From: Holophaga foetida DSM 6591
GTDB taxonomy: Bacteria > Acidobacteriota > Holophagae > Holophagales > Holophagaceae
Direction: 5' to 3'
Assembly: GCF_000242615.2 (NCBI RefSeq)
Contig: NZ_KI912269.1
Location: 172,392 to 224,266, forward strand
DNA: 51,875 bases
Below, piece by piece: positions 29,154-40,090 of this stretch. The position numbers were made by a program, and so were the translations under genes. Position 1 is the stretch's first letter, and each line of letters begins with the position of its first letter. A model generated the notes under the pieces. It saw only the letters and a program-made list of their open reading frames with translations, ran no database searches and was not told the origin of the DNA.

Positions 29154-30023
29154 TCAGATCTCGTTGCCCGGGTGGGGAGGCAGGTCCAGCTTGTGTAACG
29201 GTGCGAGAGCCATGAGGCGATCTGCGACAGCGTCGCCATACCGGGCGATGATCTCCTTAGCGGTTCCGTTGGTCGTCCACCACGTCGGAGCCCCATGGTC
29301 GTGCCTCAGACGGATGAGGGACTGCAAGAGGAGTGTAGACGTCTTGGGGTCACCATTCGGCCAGTTCACCCCGCCCTCAAGTCCAATGTCATCCAAGATC
29401 AAGAGTTGGGCTTTACCCGCCCACTCCAGCAAGTGCTCCACCTCACCACACGTCCGATCAGCATTGACCTTGAGGGCTACACCAGGCCAGTCCAGCCAAA
29501 CGATACGAGTCCTATCGTCACCTACGGTATTCCTGACTGCATGATGCATGGCCGCAGACCTACACCGGTAGACTGCCAGTGCCGCCAGTGCGGAGGACTT
29601 GCCACTCCGGGCCTTGGCGCTGAGGCCCAGTCCCAATGCAGGGATCCCGAATTCCCTACGGAGCCGCTTCACAAAGTCCATCTTGTCCAGGATGTTGCGG
29701 ATCGGCTCCGGAATGCCATCCAGGTTCGCCGCCAGAAGGCGGGGCGGGATGCTACTGAGTCCCCCGCTTTCCGCGTTGATGGCCTTACGATAATGCTCTA
29801 CGCGCGTGCATATCAGATCCGCGACCCTGGGAGAGTCCGGGGTGAGACCGTGCGACTTGCACACCTGACCGATGAGGCATGCACAGAGGGCGCAGGGCTC
29901 CGGGGACACCTGGCGCAACGAGGGATTGGTATCGTCGGTCATAGACTTGACGCGAGCGATGTCGGACTTGGCAACGCTCTGGCGGATGTCGATCCGACAG
30001 TTAGGGCAGCTGTATGGGTTCAC
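29154..30023 (-). CDS. DnaC/IstB-like AAA+ helicase loader with zinc-binding N-terminus
   Basis: In this 289-aa protein Cys6/Cys9 (CPNC) and Cys44/47/49/55 suggest one or two zinc-binding sites. The P-loop lies at 136-143 (AKARSGKS, first Gly replaced by Ala, still allowed), and Walker B LLILDD at 207-212. WWTTNGTAKEI near 250 matches the sensor-1 strand of DnaC-type ATPases. It should load the replicative helicase at the element's origin. The GTG start overlaps the initiator stop by 4 bp, and AAGGAGA lies just upstream inside the initiator gene, so the two are translationally coupled. The arrangement copies lambda O-P: initiator first, loader second. Confidence 0.82.
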   Translation of the reverse strand: MNPYSCPNCRIDIRQSVAKSDIARVKSMTDDTNPSLRQVSPEPCALCACLIGQVCKSHGLTPDSPRVADLICTRVEHYRKAINAESGGLSSIPPRLLAANLDGIPEPIRNILDKMDFVKRLRREFGIPALGLGLSAKARSGKSSALAALAVYRCRSAAMHHAVRNTVGDDRTRIVWLDWPGVALKVNADRTCGEVEHLLEWAGKAQLLILDDIGLEGGVNWPNGDPKTSTLLLQSLIRLRHDHGAPTWWTTNGTAKEIIARYGDAVADRLMALAPLHKLDLPPHPGNEI

Positions 30024-31399
30024 TTTGTCTCCTTAGGTTCAGTGGTGGGCCTGGAGCCCATGAGTTTTGCGATACGGGCCGTGTTGGCGTCGGCAGCTCT
30101 ATCGACGTCGTAGGTGCGGCACAAGTCGCCGGACGTGTTGGCGGTGCTATTTCGGGTAGTGGATTTGCGGGATGTCTTGGGCGTGGGTTTGGCGGTAGCC
30201 GAGCGGAGCAACCCCGACGCTGGGTGGGCTAGGTTGTGCAGAACGTCATCACCAGTCCGCCTGGGATCCAGCAGGCGGGAAAGGGTGTAGGCCTCCCCAC
30301 GGCGTCCCCCTCCCCGGAGGAAAGCCCCATGCTTGTGGTCACCTGACATATGACCCAGAATCGCAACGACGTTCCTGAGGGCTGGAGAGTCCCGCGACAT
30401 GGCAAGGCGTATCCAGTTCTCCTCCGAGCTAACGACATCCTCCTCCTGCTTACGAAGGTCGGGCCACTGATCGAGGAGGTGGATGTATGGGGTAACGATT
30501 GACCTGATGATAGCCTGGCGCCTAAGGCCGTCGGGGTCGGTGGCGGGCCCGCAGGGTTGGGAGGGGTTCTGGCCCTGAGGGGCCTGGGCAGACGGGAATG
30601 GCTCTACGTCAGTAGGGTCATTCCCGTTGACTAGGCCCCTCCCACACACAGGGGAGACGGGACGGGGCACAGCGTCAGCTGTGACTGTAGTCCCGTCGGG
30701 GACGAAGTCCCCTGTAGGGGTGTCGGGGACGAAGTCCCTGACGGGGGTTTGGGGCGCAGCCCCATAAGCCTGAGCGTTAGCGAAGGTGGAGGTATACCCG
30801 TCAGGGTCGCCTCCATCCACTCCATCCATCATTTCTGAGGGTTGAAAGGGTGGATAGGATTGGACAAGCGTTAAACAACTGTTACCAATTGCGTTATCAT
30901 CACTCTCGCCAGCAACTCGTCGACAAGTCGTTGGCAAGTCGTCAGCAGCCCCTTCTGCATCCCCTATCCCTGTATGGGGATTCTTTTCGGCAAGTCGTCG
31001 ACAGAGCATCGGCAAGCCCCCGGCAACGACCTTCCCCCACACCTCCGGAATCTTCACAGGGACCTTCGCGTCGGCAACACACAACAGTCCGTCTGCGATC
31101 ACATCGAGGCCCATTGCCTGGGCTACGCGCCGCCGGGTCGTGCTGGCCGATCCCGCCCCACATCCCAATCTCCGGGCGATGGACTCGGTCGTAAGGTCTT
31201 CATGACACGCCCATCCGTTGCGATGTGTAACGCTGTCGTGAGTGCCCATGTGCCTGAGGAGGAGCAGCTTCACACCCCCGAACTGGAGCCCCCTCCCGGA
31301 CGCCATCCTCCGGATCATGTCGTCCATGTCCTTGTTGGGAACTTTCGTCCACCCAGAACTGGATTCTCCTGTGACTGTCATGTTGTTGCGTCTTCTCAT
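30020..31399 (-). CDS. replication initiator-like protein (lambda O-type layout)
   Basis: I chose ATG 31399 because AAGGAG lies 10 bp upstream; the product is 459 aa. The N-terminal 120 residues contain a winged-helix-like segment (HRNGWACHEDLTTESIARRL..GSASTTRRRVAQAMGLDVI) of the kind used by initiators to read DNA. Residues about 170-300 are Pro/Asp/Thr-rich and low in complexity, with repeats of DFVPD. A helical C-terminal part follows (IIRSIVTPYIHLLDQWPDLRK) and a basic end. No catalytic motif is seen. Its place before a DnaC-like loader and behind a duplicated upstream region supports initiation of the element's replication. The linker DNA holds several hairpins, listed separately. Frame extension upstream to 31450 would run into the direct repeat and is unlikely. 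Confidence 0.65.
   Translation of the reverse strand: MRRRNNMTVTGESSSGWTKVPNKDMDDMIRRMASGRGLQFGGVKLLLLRHMGTHDSVTHRNGWACHEDLTTESIARRLGCGAGSASTTRRRVAQAMGLDVIADGLLCVADAKVPVKIPEVWGKVVAGGLPMLCRRLAEKNPHTGIGDAEGAADDLPTTCRRVAGESDDNAIGNSCLTLVQSYPPFQPSEMMDGVDGGDPDGYTSTFANAQAYGAAPQTPVRDFVPDTPTGDFVPDGTTVTADAVPRPVSPVCGRGLVNGNDPTDVEPFPSAQAPQGQNPSQPCGPATDPDGLRRQAIIRSIVTPYIHLLDQWPDLRKQEEDVVSSEENWIRLAMSRDSPALRNVVAILGHMSGDHKHGAFLRGGGRRGEAYTLSRLLDPRRTGDDVLHNLAHPASGLLRSATAKPTPKTSRKSTTRNSTANTSGDLCRTYDVDRAADANTARIAKLMGSRPTTEPKETK
30592..30764. other. hairpin cluster inside the initiator gene, candidate origin
   Basis: Within the linker-coding part are ACGGGAATG/CATTCCCGT (9-bp arms, 30592-30627), GGGGAC-GAA-GTCCCC (30698-30712), a near copy 27 bp on (30725-30739, one mismatch) and TGGGGC-GCA-GCCCCA (30750-30764). 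The two middle hairpins are part of a 27-bp direct repeat starting GTCGGGGACGAAGTCCC. Lambda-type phages carry their origin in the corresponding part of gene O. Function here is inference. Confidence 0.45.
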
Positions 31400-31413
31400 A
31401 GATGCCCTACTCC

Positions 31414-31601
31414 TTGTCATCAATTGGCTGGCATAGACCATCCGAAACACAGACGCACGTCTAGCGACTCGAATTTACGAGTTGTCTCAAAAACACGTCA
31501 TGTGCGCCTTACCCATGGATGATACCCAGCGGAGATCAAACTTGTTCAGCAGCTCCAAACAAATCACAACAACAGGTGGATGAGGCCACTCTTCTAGTAG
31601 A
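31414..31601. repeat. 188-bp direct repeat, copy 1
   Basis: This is nearly identical to 31613-31800 (about 5 mismatches in 188, offset 199 bp, 11-bp spacer). It begins TTGTCATCAATTGG and ends CTCTTCTAGTAGA. It contains GACTCG-AATTTA-CGAGTTG and a near-palindrome ACGTCATGTG. It lies immediately upstream of the initiator gene. Confidence 0.92.
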
Positions 31602-31612
31602 TGCACCAATCG

Positions 31613-31800
31613 TTGTCATCAATTGGATGGCATAGACCATCCGAAACACAGACGCACGTCTAGCGACTCGAATTTACGAGTTGTCTCAAAAACACGTCAT
31701 GTGCGCCTTACCCATGGATGATACCCAGCGGAGATCAAACTTGTTCAGCAGCTCCAAACAAATCACAACAGCAGGCAGATGAGGCCACTCTTCTCGTAGA
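31613..31800. repeat. 188-bp direct repeat, copy 2
   Basis: Second copy of the 31414-31601 unit, on the same strand. The few differences cluster near the end of the unit. The 290 bp from here to the helicase gene hold no gene that I can support. Confidence 0.92.
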
Positions 31801-32040
31801 GCTACTGACAGAATGACCGCCCTCCAACAGACCAGGACAGATGCTCCGCAACCTGCGACATCACACGGTTGCTCGCCGACCGGAACGGGAAGATGCCCCC
31901 ATACGAACCCCCTTGCCAACGAGGCATCAGGAACCATGGATCTTGAGCATTTCTTGAGGGCTATCACTCAGTCTCGCGGGAAATGATGGGCCAGGCGACA
32001 GCCATCACAAGTGTGCAATCGCTGTCATAAATCAACTTTT

Positions 32041-32058
32041 CACCCATTAGCATGGGTG
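32041..32058. promoter_or_regulatory. palindrome upstream of the helicase gene
   Basis: CACCCAT-TAGC-ATGGGTG has perfect 7-bp arms. It overlaps the spacer of a weak candidate promoter (TTTTCA, 17 bp, CATACT) ending about 30 bp before the ATG. A repressor site for the defence genes would fit this position. Confidence 0.35.
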
Positions 32059-32091
32059 CCATACTCATGAAAAATCGACCTCGGGACGCCC

Positions 32092-33110
<1,019 letters not shown>

Positions 33111-33114
<4 letters not shown>

Positions 33115-34652
33115 CCGTTCAGCCCCCTCCGCATGGAGGGGGTTTCTGATTCCACGGGGACCGCATCAGGCTGTGAAATCCGGTGCGGCGATTCCGACGA
33201 GGCTGGCCTTCATGGCCTGAGTCAGCCACTCCAGCAGGTCCACGCCGCGCTTCCGGGCCGTGCCTGCCAGGGTCAGCATGCGCTCCACAAAGCGGGCGCC
33301 ATGCTCGCTCTCCACCCCCAGGCTCACCTTCCGCCACAGCACCGCCTTGCGGATCGCCCTCTCGGCTTCATTGTTGGTCGGCACCACCCCTTCATGGGTC
33401 AGGTAGGTCCAGAGTCGATCCCATTGCCGGAGCAGATCGTTGGCTGTCCCCCGTGCTTTCTTGGTGGTATCGGGGTGCTTCGCCAGGATCTCGAACCGCT
33501 CCCGCATCTCCGCCTGGATCGACTGTGTCCCCTTGGCCAGTTCCTCCCGACTGATTTCCTCTTGCTCACACTGGTGCCACAGATGGAAAGCCTTGTCGCT
33601 GGCCAGCTTCAGCATGCAGCCCTGGGTTCCCGTCTCACCCTTGCTCTCCAACATCCCCTGCACGTCACGTCGAATGTGGCTGTGGCAGAGCTGGTGCTTG
33701 GCCTTGAGGAACTTCTCGTAGGGCTTCCATCGGTCGCGCTGGATGATGCCCGGGTAGTCCTCGCCGAGGATGTCCTTGGCCTGCGCTTGGCCCCGTCCTG
33801 GCAGAAGTCGGAAGGCTTCGGCCTCCGCCGTTGCGGCGACCCAGAGCCACATCCGATCCTCTCCGCAGCGACCGAACCCCGTTTCATCGGCGTGCACCAC
33901 TGGGGAGGCCTTCACCTCTTCGTGGATCGCTCTGGCAGTCGGGGCCACAGCCTCGCTCACCGACTTGCAGCAGGCCGCCACGGAACCCAGGGACATCCGC
34001 ACGCCAAAGACGGATCGGTGCATCACCATGATCTCCCGCTTGGTCAGCCGGAAGCGCCCCGAGAGCACCCCGGTGAGCGCCTGGAGACGGGGGCCGAAAG
34101 CACCCTTTGGGGTCCCCACCGGCGCAGCCGCGCGGGTGACATGCCCGCACCGGGGGCAAGCTTTGGACCACTGCCTCAGCTCCGTGATGAAGGCCCGGAA
34201 CGCTGGCGACTCGCAGAACTGCCGGATGATGGCATCCCGCCGGGGGGCCTGCTCCAGGGATTCCCCGCAACGCTCGCAGGCCTCGGGATCGGCGTCCTTC
34301 ACCTCATCCACCTCCTCGGGCGGAACCTGCTCCCGGGTCTTTCCGGCGTGACCCGGCTGACCGCCGCGCTTCCGTCCACTCGGATCTACCGGTGGCTTGC
34401 GCTTCCTACCCATGTCCGAACTGGGGGGCTTGGAGCTGTTGCCGGAGTTCTGGGTGATGCGCGCCTCCAGATCCGCCACGCGCCCCAAAAGCTGTTCCAC
34501 CATTGCCTTTAGGGCCTGGTTTTCAGAGATCAGCTGACGCTCGTTCTCGCTCATTCCATGAGCATGGCCACCCTGAACGAAAAGTACAACCTAATGGCTC
34601 ATATGGACTGAATTTGTAAGCGTCCATCCCCCTGCGGGGGCTGAACGCTTAC
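33111..34652 (-). mobile_element. IS66-family element (single-gene, ISBst12-like)
   Basis: The ends are GTAGCCGTTCAGCCCCCTC (left) and, reverse-complemented, GTAAGCGTTCAGCCCCCGC (right), 16 of 19 identical. GTAA is the usual IS66 terminus. Length is 1542 bp with one transposase gene and no tnpA/tnpB, as in the ISBst12 subgroup. The 8-bp flanks GTCGCCTT and TCCGCCTC are not a clean target duplication (5 of 8). Together with loss of gene parts on both sides, this suggests an IS-linked deletion. Confidence 0.87.
33166..34554 (-). CDS. IS66-family DDE transposase
   Basis: This 462-aa protein has the IS66 order of parts. An N-terminal leucine-zipper-like coil (ENQALKAMVEQLLGRVADLE) precedes the linker NSGNSSKPPSSD typical of the family. 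A zinc-finger region follows (CERCGESL and CPRCGH), then the DDE_Tnp_IS66 core. Likely catalytic residues are Asp in VVHADETGFG (near 221), Asp in QRDRWKPY (near 268) and Glu in NNEAERAIR (near 392). Length is full and no frameshift is seen, so it may be active. It is transcribed against the interrupted defence genes. Confidence 0.94.
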   Translation of the reverse strand: MSENERQLISENQALKAMVEQLLGRVADLEARITQNSGNSSKPPSSDMGRKRKPPVDPSGRKRGGQPGHAGKTREQVPPEEVDEVKDADPEACERCGESLEQAPRRDAIIRQFCESPAFRAFITELRQWSKACPRCGHVTRAAAPVGTPKGAFGPRLQALTGVLSGRFRLTKREIMVMHRSVFGVRMSLGSVAACCKSVSEAVAPTARAIHEEVKASPVVHADETGFGRCGEDRMWLWVAATAEAEAFRLLPGRGQAQAKDILGEDYPGIIQRDRWKPYEKFLKAKHQLCHSHIRRDVQGMLESKGETGTQGCMLKLASDKAFHLWHQCEQEEISREELAKGTQSIQAEMRERFEILAKHPDTTKKARGTANDLLRQWDRLWTYLTHEGVVPTNNEAERAIRKAVLWRKVSLGVESEHGARFVERMLTLAGTARKRGVDLLEWLTQAMKASLVGIAAPDFTA

Positions 34653-37600
34653 TCCGCCTCCTCTGGATGCTCTGCCACCAGTCCCGGCTGGAGGGCAGCG
34701 CCGCCGATCGTCCCGAGACCTGCTGGCTGGAGGTCTGGTCCCGCCAGGCCCAGAACGAAGGCCGCCGTGCCCTGGACCAGCTCCGGGACGGTGTGCAGCT
34801 CGCCCTGGAGTCCCTGGGAACCGGATTCATCGCCCATCCCGCCAACCAGGATCTCCGTCAGCGCCTCCAGGCCGGTGAGCTGCGCAAGGAGGAGTTCTAT
34901 CGTCAGCTCCTGCGCCTGGTCTATCGCCTGATCTTCCTCTTCGTGGCCGAGGACCGGAACCTGCTCCACGGACCCGGTGCCACCGAAGAAGCCCGCTCAC
35001 GCTATGCCCGCTTCTACAGCGGTCAGCACCTCCGCCGCTTGGCCGAGCGCAGCCGCGGAGGGCGCCATAGCGACCTATGGGTGGGACTCCGGCTCGTCTT
35101 CGCCAAGCTGGGAGATGATCACGGCTGCCCCGAGCTGGGCCTCCCGGCCCTGGGGGGCTTCCTCTTCGATGCCCAGGCTCTCGCGGATCTGGATGCCGCA
35201 GAGCTGGGCAACGACCACTTCCTCCAGGCGATCCGTCACCTGGGCTTGGTGAAGGACAACAGCGGGTGGCGCCTGGTCGACTACCGTAACCTCGGCAGCG
35301 AGGAACTGGGCAGCATCTACGAGAGCCTGTTGGAGCTGAGCCCCACCATGGAATTGGAGGCGGGGGTCTTCACCCTCCAGGTTGTTGGTGGCAATGAACG
35401 CAGGACCACCGGGAGCTACTACACCCCCGAGAGCCTGATCCAGTGCCTGCTCGAGTCTGCCCTGGATCCGGTGCTGGCCGAAGCTGGCGACAAGCCCGAC
35501 CCCGAGCAGGCCATCATGGCCCTCAAGGTCTGCGAGCCAGCCTGCGGCAGTGGCCACTTCCTCATCGCCGCCGCCCACCGAATCGCCCGGAAGCTGGCCT
35601 CGGTCCGCACCGGCGAGGAAGCCCCCAGCCCCGAAAGCATCCGGCACGCCCTGCGGGATGTCATCGGCCGCTGCCTCTACGGGGTGGACCTCAATCCCAT
35701 GGCCGTGGAGCTGTGCAAGGTCAACCTCTGGCTGGAGGCCCTGGAACCCGGCAAGCCGCTCTCCTTCCTCGATGCCCATATCCAGTGCGGCAACAGCCTG
35801 CTGGGCACGACGCCTGCTCTCATGGCGCAGGGAATCCCCGATGAAGCCTTCTCCCCCCTGGAGGGGGATGAGCGGACAGTGGTGACGGCTCTGAAGCGTC
35901 GCAACAGGGATGAGCGCAGGACCCACGCCCGTCGCGGCAAGGGGCACGATAGCCACACCGAACTCTTCAGCACCTTGGGGCGCTCCCGGGGAGGGACCTT
36001 GGCGGCCCTCCATTCGGGGATGACCGAGCTGGAGGGGACGGGGGATAGTGATATCCAGGGAATCCACGCCAAGGAGGCCCGTTTCCGCGCCCTTAGGGAC
36101 TCCGCCGAATGGGCCGAGGCCAAGCTCCAGGCTGATGCCTGGTGTGCCGCCTTCGTCTGGGAGAAGACCACCCAGACCGCAGGTGATGTGGGAGGGGCCG
36201 CCCCCCTGACCCAGGGGGGCTTCGAGCAGCTGCTGCTCTCCCCGGATCGCCTGCCCGCAAGGGCCGTCGAAAGGATCCGATCCTTGGCGGAGACCTATGC
36301 CTTCCACCACTGGCATCTGGCCTTCCCCCAGGTCTTCCAGCCGGGAAACGGGTCCCTGGGATGGGTGGGGGGATTCGATGTTGTCCTGGGGAACCCGCCC
36401 TGGGAGACCCTGGAGATGAAGGAGGAGGAATGGTTCGCGGCAAGGGACGAGCATGTGGCCTCTGCCCCGACTGCGGCCGAGCGGACAAGGCGCATCGCGG
36501 CTCTTGCAGAAAACAACCCTGGACTCCTGGCCGCGTTCAAAACAGATCTGCGCATCGCGCAGGGCACCCGACAGCTCATCCGAGAATCGGGGCAATTCCC
36601 GCTCTGCGCGGTAGGCAAGATCAATACATACAGCATCTTCGCAGAAACAATGCGCAACCTCCTCCTCCCCCGGGGACAGGCAGGCATCGTCGTGCCCTCA
36701 GGCATCGCCACGGACGACACCACCAAGTTCTTCTTCCAGGACCTGATGCAGAGCGGAGCCCTGCAGCGCCTCTACGACTTCGAAAACCGGGAGAAGATCT
36801 TTCCTGCTGTTGACAGCCGAATCAAATTCTCCCTAGTCACAATGGGTGGGGCGGAATGCAGGGCAAGCCAGGGCACGGACTTCGCGTTCTTCCTGCTCCA
36901 GGTGGAGGACCTGGAGGACCCGGACAAGCACTTCACCCTAACGGCCGAAGATCTGGCGCTACTGAGCCCCAACACCGGGACCTGCGCCACCTTCCGCTCC
37001 AAGACTGATGCCGAGCTGACCAAGGCCATCTATCGTCGGGTGCCCGTGCTGATCCAGGAGGCGGACGAGGAGGCCGACCCGCCCATGCCCGAGGTGAACC
37101 CATGGCGGCTTAGCTTCAGCCAGGGGCTTTTCAACATGGCCAGCGACTCCGGACTCTTCAAGACCCGGGGGGATCTGTCCAGCGATGGCTGGACCCTGGA
37201 TGGCAACAGCTTTCGCAAGGACCAGGATGCTTACCTGCCCCTCTACGAAGCGAAGATGCTCCACCACTTCGACCACCGCTTTGCGACCTACGCCAACGAC
37301 ACCGACACGCGGGACTTCGAGGCATCGGAAAAGGCGGATCATTCTACCCAGGTCATGCCCCGCTACTGGGTGCCCGAGCGCGAGGTCAAACTCCGCGCTG
37401 CGGACATCCCAAAGGGTCTGCGCCGGGCGCTGACGGCCGGGGACAGCAATGCGATGGCCAACGCCCTGGGCGAGTGGGCCCTGGGGGCTGATCTCGTAGA
37501 GGCAAGCGTGGGCGAAGGGCCCCAGCTGGCGGTGGCCGCGCAGGACCTATGGCGCACCCGCAGGGCCCAGACGCCCTGCCTTGATCACGTGAACCTGAGC

Positions 37601-38332
37601 AACCTGGCCCTGGACAGGGCCCTGGAGGCAGCGACCACCTGTGGCTGGACCCCCCAGGACGAAGCGGTCCTCAGCGTCGTACAGCCCCCCGAGCGGGTGG
37701 CCGAGACCTTCCTAGAACACCGCACCCCCCGATGGTTCATGGGCTGGCGCGATATCACCAACGCTACCAATGAACGCACGGTCATTGCGAGTGCACTGCC
37801 GAGGGCAGGGGTGGGACACACGAGCCCCCTCTTCCGCTCCAGGCTTGGAGCCACACTGCGGCTATGCTTCCAGGCCAACCTGACGGCTTTTGTGTTGGAC
37901 TACTTGGCCCGCCAGAAGATCGGTGGGACACATCTCACCTACGGCTACCTATTCCAGTTGGCGGTCCTGCCCCCTGATGCCTATGCGACTCCTTGTGCTT
38001 GGTCCCCAGGGGAGAGCTTGGAAAAGTGGATCAGCACCAGGGCACTCGAACTCGCCTATACAGCCAGAGATATGCAGGCGCTTGGTTGTGAATGTGGTTC
38101 GACAGGTCCTGCTTTTTGCTGGAATGAAGAACGCCGATTCTTGCTTCGCTGTGAGTTGGACGCCGCATTCTTCCACCTCTACGGCATCTCCCGTGAGGAC
38201 GTGGCCTACGTGATGGGCACCTTCCCCATCGTGAAGCGGAAGGACGAAGCAGCCTACGGCACCTTTCAAACCAAGGAGACCATCCTTTTCGCCTACGATG
38301 CCATGGCAGAAGCCATTAAGAGGCAAAGGTGA
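34653..38332 (+). pseudogene. Eco57I-type N6-adenine methyltransferase, 5'-truncated by IS66-type element
   Basis: The frame is open from the IS end to 38332, and the first ATG (34667) gives 1221 aa. The SAM-binding motif CEPACGSGHF lies near residues 288-297 and catalytic NPPW near 576-579 (VVLGNPPWETLEMKEEEWFA), marking a gamma-class adenine-N6 methylase. The C-terminal half, with IVPSGIATDD, FENREKIFP and a TaqI_C-like end, is the target-recognition part. Homologues I know have roughly 200 or more further residues before the first segment seen here, so the N-terminus appears deleted with the helicase's C-terminus. No native start or ribosome-binding site is visible. Methylation and target motifs are intact, so residual activity is possible if translation begins at 34667. 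Confidence 0.78.
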
Positions 38333-38376
38333 TGGCAGCCATCCACCCTCGCCCCATCCGGGCCCGGTGACGCGCC

Positions 38377-39981
38377 ATGAGCTTCCTGGGCGAACTGAAA
38401 GCCATCCTGGGCATCAAGCCGGTCAGCATCGCCGAGCTGAACCGGGTGGCCACCCATGACCCGGTCCAGCGCCGGACCACACCCCAGCCCCCCAATCCGT
38501 TGGAAGGCATCGAGGTCACGGAGGAATACCGCAAGGTGGCGAAGCTCATCGAGGCGGGCGCCCCCATTGTTTTCGTCAGTGGCAAGGCGGGCACGGGCAA
38601 GTCGACCCTGATCCACTACATCCGGCACTCGCTCAAGAAGCAGGTTGTGGTGGTGGCCCCGACGGGCGTGGCGGCCCTGAACGTGGGTGGGGCCACCATC
38701 CACTCCTTTTTCCGTCTACCGCCCCGGATCGTGGTTGAGGAGGACATCAAGGAGGTCAAGGACCGCCGCCTTTACACCAAGCTGGACTTGTTGATCGTCG
38801 ACGAGGTCTCCATGGTGCGGGCTGACCTCATCGATGCCATGGACCTGTTTCTGCGCATCAACGGGCGGCATCGAGACCGCCCCTTCGGGGGCGTCCAGCT
38901 GCTGCTGGTGGGCGACCTCCTCCAGCTCCCCCCGGTGGTGACCCGAGGCGAGGAGACCGTCCTCTTCGGGCGGCATTACGAAAGCCCCTACTTTTTCAGC
39001 GCCAAGGCCCTCCAGGAGGGGCAACTGCTCCCCGTCGAACTGGGGCGCATCTTCCGGCAGCGGGATACGGCTTTCATGGAGATGCTCAGCAAGGTCCGGG
39101 AAGCGGAGTCCCTGGAAGAGGTGATCCCATCCATCAACGCTGCGTGTGCCAACACCGAGGGGCAGGAGCGCCATCTAGTGGCCCTGACCACCACCAATGC
39201 CGCCGCGGACCGGGAAAACCGAGAGGCCCTCGATGCGCTCCCTGGTGAACCCAGCATCTTCGAGGGGGTTGTCTCAGGAAAGTTCGCCGTCGAGGAGGAG
39301 CGGCTCCCGGCCCCGCTGAACCTTGCCCTGAAGCCTGGGGCCCAGGTGATGTTTACCAAAAACGACTCCAGCCGTCGGTGGGTCAATGGCACCATCGGTC
39401 GGGTGCACGCCATCCTGGAGAAGTCCATCCAGGTAGAACTGTTAACCGACCACCCCGGCGCCATTCACGAGGTCACCCAGGAGCGATGGGAGTCCTTCCG
39501 CTACACCTACGACTACACCAAGGATCGAATCGTCCCCCAGTCGACAGGCTTCTACGTTCAGTTCCCGCTAACCTTGGCCTGGGCCGTCACCATCCACAAG
39601 GCCCAGGGCAAGACCCTGGAACGGGTCAGGGTGGACCTGGGCACCGGCGCCTTCGCCCCCGGCCAGGTCTACGTGGCCTTGAGCCGCTGCCGCTCACTCT
39701 CCGATATCACCCTGGTGCGCCCCATCCAACTTGGTGACGTGAAGTGTGACCCCGCCATCAAGCGCTTCTACCAGGCCATCTTTCCCGAGCCGAAAGCCCA
39801 GGAAAGGACTCCAGAGCCCCAGGAGGTCGACGGGGAGGCACCCGAACGCTGTCCGGTCTGCGGGGGGGCCCTGCGGGAGCGGAATGGGCGTTTTGGGCCT
39901 TTTTTCGGGTGCAGCAACTACCCGCGATGCCGCTACACACGCAATGTCCAGAACGGGAGGGGCCAAATAGATCAGCAATAA
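38377..39981 (+). CDS. PIF1/RecD-like helicase with C-terminal topoisomerase-type zinc finger
   Basis: This 534-aa superfamily 1B helicase has P-loop GKAGTGKST near residues 69-77 and PTGVAALNVGGATIHSFF near 94-111. LLIVDEVSM lies near 138-146, VGDLLQLPPV near 178-187, and the late motif TIHKAQGKTLERV near 405-417. VALSRCRS follows, as in PIF1 and RecD2. The tail CPVCGG..FFGCSNYPRCRYTR (near 492-522) is a zinc ribbon of the type found at topoisomerase I C-termini, for single-strand binding. It starts 45 bp after the methylase stop on the same strand and is intact, unlike its two partners. It may serve the defence locus by unwinding DNA, or element maintenance. Confidence 0.88.
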   Translation: MSFLGELKAILGIKPVSIAELNRVATHDPVQRRTTPQPPNPLEGIEVTEEYRKVAKLIEAGAPIVFVSGKAGTGKSTLIHYIRHSLKKQVVVVAPTGVAALNVGGATIHSFFRLPPRIVVEEDIKEVKDRRLYTKLDLLIVDEVSMVRADLIDAMDLFLRINGRHRDRPFGGVQLLLVGDLLQLPPVVTRGEETVLFGRHYESPYFFSAKALQEGQLLPVELGRIFRQRDTAFMEMLSKVREAESLEEVIPSINAACANTEGQERHLVALTTTNAAADRENREALDALPGEPSIFEGVVSGKFAVEEERLPAPLNLALKPGAQVMFTKNDSSRRWVNGTIGRVHAILEKSIQVELLTDHPGAIHEVTQERWESFRYTYDYTKDRIVPQSTGFYVQFPLTLAWAVTIHKAQGKTLERVRVDLGTGAFAPGQVYVALSRCRSLSDITLVRPIQLGDVKCDPAIKRFYQAIFPEPKAQERTPEPQEVDGEAPERCPVCGGALRERNGRFGPFFGCSNYPRCRYTRNVQNGRGQIDQQ

Positions 39982-40090
39982 ATCGCCATTAGCAGCGAGC
40001 CACAGATGCATGACGCCACACAGATTGACACCACTACTGGATACAATCGCATATACCAATATCTACAACCACCAAGCCAGAGCCGTTCGC

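Noticed and set aside
31686..31967. 93-codon minus-strand frame
   Set aside because: It lies largely in the second direct repeat, has no ribosome-binding site and no protein-like pattern.
31813..31986. 57-codon plus-strand frame ending MDLEHFLRAITQSRGK
   Set aside because: The end looks protein-like, but there is no ribosome-binding site and the N-terminal half is compositionally poor.
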